The translations under genes and the position numbers were made by a program. This document shows, one piece after another, positions 25,111-36,792 of a stretch of DNA of 64,000 bases. A model generated the notes under the pieces. That model saw only the letters and a program-made list of their open reading frames with translations. It did not search any database and was not told where the DNA came from. Origin of the DNA: Ciona savignyi. Taxonomy: Eukaryota; Chordata; Ascidiacea; Phlebobranchia; Cionidae. Position 1 is the stretch's first letter, and every line of letters starts with the position of its first letter. The stretch covers positions 21,495 to 85,494 of the forward strand of contig CH002675.1 in the NCBI GenBank assembly GCA_000149265.1, written 5' to 3'.

Positions 25111-26200
25111 ACGTTTAGCTAACACACCCATACTGCCAGACTTACGAAATAAAAAAGGGAAAACACAACAAAAATGAATAGTCATATATGGCCGGAAAGC
25201 TTTGCTGCGGAGATGTAATTTATACATGACTTTTGGGTTAAAAAGTTACAGCTTGTATTGTTTAACCATTTGGTTCCTTATCGATGGAAGAAAAAAATAG
25301 TTGTGTGGAATACAGTTGCAAATATATTATATATGGCACATGGAAACACAGTACTTAGCACATGACGAAAATTCCCTAAACTTTGCATGTATATTAAACA
25401 CATGGCAGGATTGGCTTTTCGTTCCGAAATAATCTAAAAGGAGCTTTGAAGATGGGATAATTTTTCGAAGACCTTAATGTAGCCGAACTTAATATTTGGG
25501 GTTTTACCCCGGAGGACAACCTTCAACTAGTGAATTTTAAATTAACTTTTTTAGTGTTCTATGTTCTAGTGATTATAGCTTACAACACAATTATGACCAT
25601 TCGAATTAATTTGGAAGGGGTATATATTTCAATTTGGTAACTCAGGGATCCTCAGGGAAAAAATGTTAGTTAAAATCAACTTGTGGAAATATGTAGTACC
25701 TTTATATTTTTTTAATTATAGCATTCTAGGATTAAAAAAAATTATTTCCCAAATACGTTTGACCTAGTTAAGATATTACAGGATTTTGTAACATGTTATT
25801 CTCAATATGTATTGGTTCATTACATTAAAGTTTCAATGGGTAAGCCTACGCCAGGTAATTAACTATCCGTGGTTTTGTTTTTTTCTTTATAGGAACATAT
25901 AACACATCAGTGAAAAAAAAACTTGGATTAAATTATGTTTTTACAGCATCCCGCAAAGACCAATTTTTATTTTAACTCATTATTTTTAAGTTACAGCACA
26001 TGTATTTTGTACGTACGGTCTTTGTGGTTTTACCATTTAGTGCGCTTTTTTGCTTTTATCTGTCCCGGTAAAAGAAAATTTAAGGTCGGTGTGGGGTATT
26101 CGTATACTTTTGCTTGTATTGAAATTTACTATCATTGAGTGTTGGTTTAAATGTTAAAGTTAAAACAAATTATGCATAACCAACCATAAATATAATACTA

Positions 26201-27908
26201 GAGAGTGTCAACCACGTGTTATCCAGCACTATTTTAAAAAACTCGGTTGTGTTACGGTATATTTTCTGTACGCAGAAACGATCGGGTTGCCTGGCTACCT
26301 CATCACACTTGGTATCTTAATTAAAGTGTATAACGTTTGTGTCAAGCAATAACTAATGGGTTCCGGAGTTACCAATCCAAACGTTATATCAGTATTTTCT
26401 AATTAACCAAAACTGGTGATATGGCAACACTGGTATAAATTATACAAAATGTATAATGTTTGTTACTGTAAGCAGAAACTAATGGGTTCCGAGTTAACAA
26501 TCCAAACTTAATATCCATGGTTTTAGAATAAGGTATTCACATGGGTATATTAACAAAAAAAACAATAGAAAGAAAAAAAAATTGTTGTTATACTATTGCG
26601 GGCTTCTCGGAGATATTTTAATTAATGTATTTTTCATTTTTTTAATAATTTACCGCAATAAAATGCTAATATAGTTTCCCTGGCGGTATTTATTAACAAT
26701 TTGCCGCTGCATATCTAATATAGTTTAACTAACACTCCTAACAAGTAACTCTTTAGTTTTTTAAAAATTATGTTATTAACGGGAGTTAAAACAGACTAAT
26801 CAATGGTTTGAGTACGGTTAAATAATGGGGCTTTCTCGGAAAATGATTCATGGTGGTTATGGGGTATTTAAATCCTTTTTGTTTGCATTGAAATTTACAG
26901 TAACTTACGGTGTGAAGTGTCCGTTTGTCACTTTCTAAGTTATTTTATTACACTTCTGCTTACAATATAAAGTCAATAATATTCCCAATTCCGAAATATC
27001 GGCTGTTATAGAATAACCGATGCCGAACGTTTGCAAAACGGCAATCATGCTTATATTCTTGGGCCTCTCGGGAATTTACCTGACGCAATTTACCCAGAAT
27101 TTTTCACCGTATATCCAAACCATAATAGCTCACACCGCCATAAGATTCAACTCGAAAGCGTAAATGTGAGTGATAACTAGTTTCCGTGGAATTTAATACA
27201 TGGGGATTTCCCAGAAAAGGGTTAAAGATAGGTGTGCGACACACGCACATTTTTGTTTGTTTATATATTTTGTATTTATTTGTCTTAGTTTTGTATTTCC
27301 ACCCCATTTATACGCGTAATAAAATTGTATTTATGATTAGTAATGCATATTTTGTTATGGGGGATTTCCCGAGGTAAACTGTTTTTTTTAAATTAAATTT
27401 TTTTTTTTGATTTATGTTGTACATCTTTTAATTTCTTAGAAATTTATACTAAATTAGTCCTTCTAATCCGAAAATATCGACGATAACGCCAAAAATGCAC
27501 ATTCACATCTTTTCGATAGCGGGAATTGCCCTTGTTTGATTTTTTTGTAAAATTAAAGGTCGTAAAGTAAAAGAAAAAAAACGGAGTAAAATAAATAAGT
27601 GTTTTCTTCGGATTTGAAAGGAACCCATAATTTTTACGCGTGTGGATGAATTGAAGACACGAAAATTCAAATAATAAATAAAGAATGTAAATATGAACAA
27701 AAAAGATGCGTATTTTTCACACCTATCCTTAATCCTTTTCCGGGAAATCCCCATTGATTTAAATCCATTAAAACTAGTGATCAGTTAGATTTACGCTTTA
27801 TATAGTACGGTGATATAAAAGCCAGGGAATCCGATCGTTTCTGCATGCAAAGATATAGCGGCACCCAACAGTGGTTTTAAAAATAGTGGTGGTTCACATC
27901 ACACTCTG
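26201..27908. mobile_element. 1.7 kb terminal-inverted-repeat element flanked by TA
   Basis: The left end GAGAGTGTCAACCACGTGTT and the reverse-complemented right end CAGAGTGTGATGTGAACCAC continue into similar sequence for about 100 bp, including CACTATTTT and GCAGAAACGATCGG in both arms. TA dinucleotides flank both ends (26199-26200, 27909-27910), compatible with Tc1/mariner-type insertion. No transposase ORF is visible. Left-end relatives start near 17524, 42233 and 46434, the last inside an FN3-gene intron. Confidence 0.65.
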
Positions 27909-28879
27909 TAGTTTTCGTGTAGGTCTGGCAGCCGCATCTACTGTATTTATTTATTTATATTCCTTTTTGTTAATGACGTGTTTTAACGACAATTCGCTTT
28001 GCCGTCTTTTCCTGTACCTGTGTTCTGATTTGTTTCATTTGTCATAATTTAATACTGGGTAAAATTTAATAAACTAAAACTTAGCATGTCTAGACCGTGT
28101 CATATAATATTGCAGAATGTTTTAACCCGATTGTAACAGTTTTGCTTCTGTGAGCATAAAATGGTGGGTCGCTGAGTTCCTATATCTAACTTTTTGTTTA
28201 GATACAGTCTAAATAATTTATAAGTAAAAAGTTTGTGTCAGTTTAAAAACTCATTTCTGATGTGTAAGACACCCCTGGCATGCGTTTGACAAAAAATATA
28301 CTAACAAAATTTAGGGAATTGCGCAGGTAATTAAAATATTGATTGTAATTTTTAACATATTTGGTAGGTGGACTTACATCACACAAAATTAAATCAAATT
28401 TGGGTATAATTTAAATTCGGGTAATTGGATTGGACGATATGATCACCGGAAAATAAAATACAGCAATACATTTAATTTATATTTAACGAGTCCACGGAAT
28501 TACCCCGCGTCGAACCCCTACATTGATATATCTAGGCCAGGTAAGCTATATCATACCTGATAGATTTCATATAGTTTAATAACTCCATATTGGTGACTGA
28601 CAAGACATTTCGCAGTGTTTGACGAAAAACAAAAACAATATGTTTTCGTTTTTTTAAAGGGGACCAATAATTAGGCCTACTTAACAACCCCAGAAGATTT
28701 AACTCGATTGGACATTTTTCTTCGTTTAAAATAGGGCGTAATTAAGTGAGACTAACTAATACTTGTTCTAGAGGTATTTCTGGGGATTTTTCTGAAGGGG
28801 GTTAAAAATGAGCATGGGGCGGTTTTGAGTGTCCAGTTGTTTAATACATGCAATATTAGTGTATTATACGAAAATACGA

Positions 28880-29110
28880 TAGGATATTTATGTTTATCCC
28901 CGTGAATGGGAAACCCAAGGGGACTAACTCACGGGCAATCGTCAGATCACCTCGCCCACCTTCGGTTATCGGAGCTATTGCAATGTGTTGTGTATGATTC
29001 ATACGTTTCCTTAATTTGGTAGAACCCATTAATCTGCTGGGTTCAGGCAATGTCCGTAAAGTGTCTTGCCCAAGGACACAACCGACTAGATAGCAGTCAT
29101 ATTTTTTGCA
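28880..29110 (-). repeat. SINE copy (family of 20466-20730)
   Basis: Minus-strand copy with tail block TTATCCCCGTGAATGGGAAA, the central CAATGTGTTGTGTATGATTC block and the head-side CAATGTCCGTAAAGTGTCTT, ending in AACCGACTAG. Confidence 0.75.
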
Positions 29111-29465
29111 CCTTATATTGAGATATGTTAAAGTTGTTGGAGTGGGCGTTTAATGCGCGCACGGCTGTTTCTCATGTCAATCATTTCCTCTGCGTGTCAA
29201 CCGGCTAGAATGCCTTAACCAATACTTCCTATTTAATCCTTCACACACATTACGCCATATGTGCGAGCTGACGTTTTCTGTATAAACTCATTGTATTAAT
29301 CTATAGCTTGCAATAAAAAACTTTTCGTAAGGAGTCGAGTTGCGAGTCGATAGAGTTTTAGCTGAGGCATATTAGTTGGGTAACCTCATGTCAGATTTAG
29401 TGCCAGCAATAGGTGCAAATACAAGCCTGAACTAAGCAATAAATGAAGTTCCCCAAAATCCGAAT

Positions 29466-29609
29466 ATTTTTTTTACCGTCACAAGTTTCGAACCCAAGAT
29501 GGATACGTCACTTGGGCATATATGATATATATATGTTTTTTATATATATATATATATATGAGTCGGTATATGTATTGGTCGCGCTAACCATTTGGCCACA
29601 CGACCGTGT
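29466..29609 (-). repeat. tRNA-derived SINE with A and B boxes
   Basis: Reverse complement begins CACGGTCGTGTGGCCAAATG then GTTAGCGC (A box) and later carries TGGGTTCGAAACTTG (B box) before GACGGTAAAAAAAATATT. A TA microsatellite (about 29520-29560) sits between the boxes. Relative of the 48473-48590 copy. Confidence 0.75.
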
Positions 29610-30126
29610 CAGTCCGAATATCAGAAATATCACCAAAGTGTAAAAAATGGACCTCTTTTTTACATTTTTTCCGGGAACGGGGATTCCCCTTCGGGTTTTA
29701 TATTTAAAGCTTTAGATAACTATCACTTATCAGCATTCCAGTTAGGGTTACCCCGTTCTTCCTAATGACCGCATATGCTTGTCAAGAACGTAACGCAGAA
29801 AATTAACCAAGTAAAAACATAATGTTTTCCCATATTATGCTCGACGGGATTTAGTTCGATAATATAGCATTGCTTGCTTACTGCGGATTCGTCTCAGGAT
29901 ATACCTCCTCTTAATTTTAAAACATACGTTTACATGCCTGCGGATATATCGTGTCAGAGATAAATAATTATTAGAATCGGGAAAGAACTGACAAATTTGA
30001 ACATGTTCCATTTTACTTTTGTTGGGTTGTTAAAGGAAGCAATAATGACAGGCGTCTTTTTAAACTTAAGTGCGATACATCTTTAATTTAGTAAAACTCT
30101 TTAATACAGTAGGTTATACCGACAAC

Positions 30127-30504
30127 CCAGTATGGAAAGTACGGCAGCTGCACACTCGAGTTTTTTTCCCTGCGTCTTTTTCACACTTGGGTTATTTCAC
30201 ACTCGCTCGCGATCTGGCAGTATAAACATCGTATAATTTCCAATAAACTTGTAAACCTACCTTTGGACCTCGGGTAATTTACTTTCCGTACATTTTTAGT
30301 TATGTAGGTAGATGTGTTAGCTGACGGACACGAAAGATTGAGGATAGAATAATGTTTTTTAAGATTTTGGTAAAACAGTTATGAAAAGGAGATTGTGTGC
30401 ACACTTGAAGTGTGCATTCTTGGACGTTTGCACACTGCACACTTAAATATTTGGCGCGTGCACACTCAAGATCTCGGCGAAAATTGACGTACTTTCCATA
30501 CGGG
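30127..30504. mobile_element. 378 bp MITE with perfect 8 bp target duplication
   Basis: The left end CCAGTATGGAAAGTACG and the reverse-complemented right end CCCGTATGGAAAGTACG match at 16 of 17 bases. The 8 bp direct repeat CCGACAAC flanks it exactly (30119-30126 and 30505-30512). Inside are at least six CACACT motifs, most of them GCACACT, and a 17 bp palindrome GCACACTTGAAGTGTGC. No ORF of note. The 8 bp duplication points to a hAT-like or P-like transposase acting in trans. Confidence 0.85.
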
Positions 30505-31288
30505 CCGACAACACAACAAGGATTAAAACTGCTTACTAAAAATATTGAAACTAATTCTAACCTTGTCCCAAACCCTAATCTCAAGCCCAGAAATATTGCT
30601 AACTTTAACCCCAGACCTTGCACTAACCTTAATGTCCTAATTAACTTTTTATGTACACTTTTCCTACTTACCTCTTAGCTTTTCCCTGTTATACCATAGT
30701 GTGTGTTGTTTAATTTAGTAAAATGGTTTAAATACAGTAGGTTATACCTTAGTGTATTCTGCATTAAGGGTAGGCATTGTCAAATATTTATAAGAAAGCA
30801 GGCATCTGTCTAATATTATGCTCGTAAAAACACTCGAACTTTTTTTCTGAAAAATATAAAACAAAAAATGAAACGAAAAGTTAAAACTTTAGCGTGGTGC
30901 GGGAGTTTTAAAAATTGTCGAATTTTTTAATCAAACCATACTCACTTATTCTTTGGATATCTATAGTTTATATGCAATACCTTCGGGGAGCAGATTTGAC
31001 ATTTTTTCAATTATAAAAATATACCAGTTTACCAAAGCATGATTAAAAAATTGTGCATTTTTTAAAACTTAAGCACCACATAAAAGTTTTAAACTTTGCG
31101 TATCTGTCTTCCATTGTTTTGTGTTTTATAACTTTGGTGTAAAAACCATATATAATCTTATTGTTTCGGGAGAGAACTGTTACCATGTATTCTATCATTA
31201 GGTACTCAAGAGCACAAAGGTATTATATATTATTACATGAATTAAGGTATAAAAATATTAATCAATTTTTGTATATAAAATTACCAAA

Positions 31289-34200
31289 ATGGCACAGGAC
31301 GCATGGGGTCGTATGTTTTCGGCTGCTGGTCAAACCGACACAAGGCAACATTATAATGACTATACTGTCAAGTACGAGCAAGACTGTAAGTCACTTGGTT
31401 ATTCTGAGCCCGAGGTTTTGGTGGAGATTTTAAAGGAAGTTTTGCCAAATTTTAAGAATGAGAATTTGCAAGNNNNNNNNNNNNNNNNNNNNNNNNNNNN
31501 NNNNNNNNNNNNNNNNNNNNNNNNNNNNNNNNNNNNNNNNNNNNNNNNNNNNNNNNNNNNNNNNNNNNNNNNGCCAAATTTTAAGGATGAGAATTTGCAA
31601 GCTTTGGATGTTGCGGCAGGTATGTCAGAATTTAGATAATCTGAAGTTAACGTAATATACAATTTACAAAAATTTAGCAAGTTAGACACATATAAATATA
31701 TACGAGTTCTTTAATACATAAAACAGTAATAAAAAAAGTTTTTAATTTAACAATTCAAACATATGTTTACACATATTGCATTTTTATGGACACATAAGAT
31801 AAGTATTTTCCGTTTTTCTTACATTTGCATTTATAATCTAGAAATGGTTACTCGGGCAATGGCACTTTTTAATGCAGGTACTTCAGGGCGAAATGGTAAA
31901 AATAGCTGAATACGATAGGATATTTATGTAATCATGTCCATCCCGGTGAATGGAAAAACCAAGGGGGTTAACAGACGGGCGATCGTCAGTTTACCTCGCG
32001 CCCGCAGTCGGGTTAGCCAAGCATTTGCAATGTGTTGTTTATGAAATAGTAGTTGCTTTAATTTGGTAGAACATATTAGTCCGCTGGGTTCAGGCAAATG
32101 TCCGTTAAGTGCCTTGCCCAAGGATACAACCGACTAGCTATCGACCAGTTTTGCACCTGCAACCTTTAGATTTACAGGTGACGCAGTTAACCGCCGGACT
32201 ACTATTTTGCCTGAACCCAGCGGATTATGGGTTCTACCAACTTAAAGGAACGTGTGAATCATACATAACACACTGCAATAGCTCCGGTAACCCGACAGTG
32301 GGCGCGAGGTGTTCTGATGATTGCCCTTGTGTTTACCCCCTTGGTTTTCCCATTCACGGTGATAAACATGAATATCCTATCCTATACACATCAAGTGTAT
32401 ATAATATATATAGGCAGTAGGTTTAGTTATCATGGTATAAACATGTGTTTCTTCGTAATGTAGCTGGTAAAGCAATTTTAATTTAATGTTCTAAATGAAA
32501 CAGTTAGGTTTAGTTAACAAAATGTTAACATTCTGAATACTTAGTGGTTACATAGGCCTACTGCATTCTACTATTACTAGGGCTGCGAATTAACGGTTAA
32601 TTTGAAACACGGTTAACTGATGTAACAATAATTGGTTAACCATTAACCGATTTTTTTTATAAATCATGACTTTGAATTGTATTAGGCCTATCTCCCTGAA
32701 AGAAATAATGCGTGTGTTAGGCTTTTTGTGACTGCATTGTATTGCAAAGCATTGACGAATATTACAGTTGTCAGACAGGTATTTCACATCAGAAAAGCGT
32801 GTGTTTTACCAACCAACGAACAGTTAGAGTTCAAAAAGAGTTGTTAAAAAACGGTTAAACGGTTAAAATTTGATGTGATGGTAAACCATAAAAACCGTGG
32901 TTAACCGTTAATTTTTCGCACCCTTAATTTTAATGTATTCAATTTTTACAACAGGCACCGGCCTTGTGGGCGATTCTCTAAAATCCGCTAACTTCAAAGG
33001 CTCAATTGATGGAATTGACGGTTCAGCTAATATGTTAGAAAAGGCAAGAGAAAAAGGGATATACAGGTATAAAAAATACCTGTCTTTTAGCTGTTGTAAA
33101 GTTGTTTATGCAAACATGTTGTTGTTATTATTGTATGTATGTAGGGATGCACAATATAGGATAGTTAGGTATTCTAGAATATTCTAGAATAATATATTTC
33201 GAATCTAGAATTTCGAATCCTATTCTAGAATGTTTTACCATGTATTTAAATTTGCTATGCTGTGCATATATTTTCTCATTTATAGTGAATTAGCCATATG
33301 CTTTTAAACTGTAATGAGAGAAAATTTTCAAACAATATTTTACCATTACATATTTTTTTAATCATATGTAACATCTCTAAACACTATCTGCCATGAGGGA
33401 GGATAATAGTCTGGTAGGTTGTTGTTGAAATGAATGAATAAGAAAAATGCTCCCAAACACCAGACAATTTTTATTTCCCCAGTTTGGTATCAAGACTAGC
33501 TATTAATACCCTTGCACAATTTAAAATTAATTTACTATTTAACACAGTTATACCTAGGTAAAAGTATAATAAATTAATCACTGCAAAATCACCGAATTAA
33601 ATAATTGAACACATAGGATATCATTCATTGTGTTAATTGAAAACATAGTTGTTTAAGTGAAATATATATTGCAAATACTAACGTGTTTAGTCTGTAAATA
33701 ACTCTTCCGCCTTTGGAATAATTGCGTCATGTTTAAAGATGCGATAAACCACGTGATTACAGCCTGGCGAACGTGACCTACTTTCTTTGTGCGTACGTTC
33801 GTTTTAGGCGCGTCCGTCCACGATGCACGTGTATGGGACAACTGATAAGATAATGTTGTTGTGCTTTGATGCAAGTTGTTTTCCGAGCTACCGCTTTAGA
33901 AAATGTTTGGACGATTTGGCACACAGATGCACTTTCGGTATGGAGAAACGCATTACGGGTATTACATACGAATAAGGAAGCCATTTTACAATTTTAAGAT
34001 TACGAATTTACTTCAATGACGATTCACCAAATGTTTCTTATCATAGTTATCCACTGTCGCACGCTTGCTGAAACGATACGCTGACGTCTGCATAATCGGC
34101 ATCACGCGTGTTGTTGCGCGTTGGATCGCAGCCAATATTTTATGTTTTTAATTTCGAATCCTAACTATTCTTATTAAATTGCTTGTAAAGATTCGAATCT

Positions 34201-35959
34201 CAAAGATTCGAAATTCTATATTGTGCATCCCTATATGTATGCTTGGGTATCTTTCGTTTGACAGAGCAAAAAAATAGCCAGTGTCCCAGTGGCGAAGATA
34301 GGCATTTATTCGATGTTTTAAAATCAAATAACAAAATCCCTAGTTATTTATTGCCAATTTAATTCCAGCATCAATGTGCCACTTAATCGCTTGAATTTAT
34401 ATGGACATTAATATTATCATTGCTTTATTATAAACATTTTAGTTTTTTATTGTATTACAAACGTTTATAGTGAATGTTTTATTCACCTGGCATCTGTGGG
34501 ATAAAAACAAATTATTATTATTATCAAACTGTACACCTTTCAAGCTCTACAATCCACTAATTCCCAACTGTATATCCATTACTCTCTGGAGGCAACATTT
34601 CTTATGAGCAATTTTGAAATTTGGAACTAGAATGTCTTGAAGCAAGACTGGGTTAAGCCCTAAGACAACCATTTTTGACTTCAGTAGTCCAATTTTGAAT
34701 CAGTTTTGTTTTAATCATTATTATAGAATCAATAATTTCAAGTTTAATAAACGCTTTTACATCATTAATATTGATTAAGGTCGCGAAGGTGCACTAAAGT
34801 TTCTTTGTACCGTCTTCCCAGGCAACTTTTCGATAGAAAGGCGACACACTTAACCGCCAGTCCAACCGGCCGGACTGAATGCAAATAAAAGTACACGCAT
34901 TTCAACGCGCTCTGAAATAGACTCGAAGAGCAAAAAATATTAGAATGTATGATTGATGAAATAAATGTTAAACACAAAAAGTGTATTAAGACTTAAGAGG
35001 GTTGGTGGAAAACGGTAGCTTCCAGGCTCCCTAAGTTATAAAAACAATACGATACATTAAAATTGTTTAATGTTTACAGGAAACTCATTGAAGAATTTGT
35101 ACTGCCAGATAGGGCCATGCCATTTAAGGATCAAATATACGACTTAACATGTTGTCTAGGTTCAATGTCCCTTCCACACATACAACCAGAGGCACTCAAG
35201 GTATTAACATACTTTTATAAATTTACATACTTTGAATGTAATATTTAAAAACGCATGCCATGATACCAGGAAGTGACGTTATAGGTTTTTGAACAGGTGG
35301 CGCTAAATAGCCTAATAAATGGACTAGGGAATAATGTGGAGACCAGCGGGGCAGAAAGAGCAGAGCGGGTCGGAACACTGTTTTATGGCAAAAAAAAGCG
35401 GGAAGAACAATTTTCGTCACTAATTTGATGTTATACCATGCGGTTTGTTGGCAACGTGAGCGGGACGGGTAATATGATTAACCCGTCCCGCTATGTTAGT
35501 GACAAAAATACTTCTTCCCGCTCATGATATACCCTGTCCCGCTCTTGTTATAACCCGTCCCGCTTAAGTTAATAATAAAATATCCAGTCCTGCTCATGCT
35601 AGTGACAAAATACTTTGTCCTGATAGTGATATAATGTGTTGTTCTGCCCTGCTGTCCAGCAGATTAGTGAAGCCATTAAAAAGCAATAGTTTCAACAGTG
35701 GCGTAATTTCTAAACTTTTTTCAAGGAATTTGTTAGAGTCACGAAACCCGGCGGTATTATTGTGTTTGCCGTTGTCACTACACCAAGGTCAGGAGAGTAC
35801 GAGCGAAAACTAGAATCACTCGCGGAATCTTTGCAAAGTGCTGCCCACTGGAAAAAAATTAGGTCAATCAGAACGACCATGTATAAGTGCAATTTTGACA
35901 AAATCAATGGTGCAAACGAAAATACTTATACTACCCTTTATGTCTTTCAACGAGTTTAA
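31289..35959 (+). CDS. METTL27: METTL27-like (WBSCR27) class I methyltransferase
   Basis: Predicted S-adenosylmethionine-dependent methyltransferase; the substrate of the family is not established. Exons: 31289-31619 (contains a 100-N gap), 32955-33066, 35080-35200, 35726-35959 (stop). With the artificial gap collapsed, the protein is about 222 residues, close to the vertebrate protein (~245). Visible: an N-terminal HYNDYTVKYEQD segment matching the family's YDxWAxxYDQD region; SAM motif I LDVAAGTGLVG (from about residue 63), split by an intron after DVAAG; the acidic motif IDGIDGSANMLEKAREKG; the motif IV region DLTCCLGSMS; VTKPGGIIVF in the last exon; and a C-terminal TLYVFQRV strand. Start context CCAAAATGG is good. 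Splice phases are 1, 2, 0. Introns carry an inverted SINE pair, a hAT element and a minisatellite. Confidence 0.9.
31473..31572. other. Assembly gap (100 N) inside METTL27 exon 1, probably artificial
   Basis: The 29 bases before the gap and the 29 after it are the same except for one A/G difference (each starts GCCAAATTTTAA and ends GAATTTGCAAG). Collapsing the repeat and the gap keeps the frame and gives the expected family sequence, so the two contigs probably overlap. Confidence 0.9.
31912..32382. repeat. Inverted pair of SINE copies
   Basis: 31912-32200 is a long minus-strand copy (tail at left, head at right, GTTAACCGCC-like). 32203-32382 is a 5'-truncated plus-strand copy starting at the GCCTGAACCCAGCGGATTAT block and ending with the CATTCACGGTGATAAACATG tail. 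Together they can form a stem of about 180 bp in the METTL27-like intron 1 RNA. Confidence 0.8.
32578..32925. mobile_element. Degenerate hAT-like MITE
   Basis: Begins TAGGGCTGCGAATTAACGG and ends with the near mirror AACCGTTAATTTTTCGCACC then CTT. The interior has several GGTTAACCATTAACC-like inverted units. Flanking 8 bp match only partly (5 of 8), so the ends are uncertain. It finishes about 30 bp before the acceptor of METTL27-like exon 2. Confidence 0.5.
33142..34233. mobile_element. Non-autonomous hAT element, 1.09 kb, perfect 8 bp TSD
   Basis: Terminal inverted repeats TAGGGATGCACAATATAG (left) and, reverse complemented, TAGGGATGCACAATATAG (right), followed by TTCGAATC-rich subterminal sequence. 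The target duplication TATGTATG is at 33134-33141 and 34234-34241. No transposase ORF. A relative in the opposite orientation is the split element 36793-40180. Located in METTL27-like intron 2. Confidence 0.9.
35270..35690. repeat. Degenerate minisatellite (CCCGTCCCGCT core) in METTL27-like intron 3
   Basis: Repeats of a roughly 30-45 bp unit containing CCCGTCCCGCT or a decayed form, joined by GTTAGTGACAAAATACTT-type spacers, visible from about 35465 to 35640. It begins with an inverted copy (GAGCGGGACGGGTAATAT), so the core motif is present in both directions. No coding signal. Confidence 0.6.
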
Positions 35960-35984
35960 AAAATTAAAATTGTTACAATTTAGG

Positions 35985-35990
35985 AATAAA
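35985..35990 (+). terminator. Polyadenylation signal AATAAA of the METTL27-like gene
   Basis: AATAAA lies 25 bases after the stop codon; it implies a very short 3' UTR. Confidence 0.6.
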
Positions 35991-36792
35991 ACTGACAAAA
36001 GTTAAATCACTTCCTGTGGCTGTGCCATACATACAGTCATGGATGCTATTTTAATGTTGTTGAAAAAAGATACAATTTAGTTTTATAATTACACCGCTGC
36101 AATACTTTATGATTTTCGTATTTTTTTATTTCTTTGACGTGACCTTGGAATTTGACTTACTTTGGATTATGAAGTTCTTTTTGTTTGATCTGCGGAGAGT
36201 GTCGCATGCTTTTATGGAAACAGAGTCTAAACAAGAAATACCGGACATGGTATTATAATAGAATAAAAAAAAAACTGAAAAAGTGACAAACAGGGACTTG
36301 TAGTGAATTCGCGGCTTGTGTAATCTCTTATTGCGCATTATATCAAGTTTTGTTAAAATTGTTGGAGTGAGCCCTTAATGCATGCACAGCTGTGCCTATT
36401 TTCTCAGTTAAAATTGTATGTGTTTCACTGTATCAGTTTATAAACCGCAATAAAGAAATCTTCTGAGACGGAGTCCAGATTGTCCGAGTCTAAAAAGCTG
36501 GGGGAACTAAGGCCAGATTTTCATGCAAGATATAGGCACGCCAAGATAAAATCTCCTGAATCCCAACAGACTAGATACCCCAAGTTGACATGATAATTTT
36601 TTAAAATTTAAACTTGAATATAATACACTTTTACCACGTGCAAAAGAGTTAAACAATTAAAAATCAACACAAATTGTAGCGTTTTCATATGTTATTTGGA
36701 TCTTCTACTGCTACCTGTACTAATTTATCATTCTAGCGATCCAAACTCCGTCACGGAAGATTTTTTTATTCTTGATTAAATGCAAATACAAT

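Larger units (their letters stand above)
18111..31288. other. Gene-poor, repeat-rich interval between CLIC and METTL27-like genes
   Basis: No exon of a recognisable family was found on either strand. Contents: a TA microsatellite near 18382, SINE copies at 20466-20730, 20810-20960, 24960-25110, 28880-29110 and 29466-29609, a terminal-repeat-like unit near 24429-24950, a 1.7 kb inverted-repeat element (26201-27908) and an 8 bp-TSD MITE (30127-30504). A missing 5' exon of CLIC could lie here. The only small ORF worth naming is 19401-19514. Confidence 0.6.
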
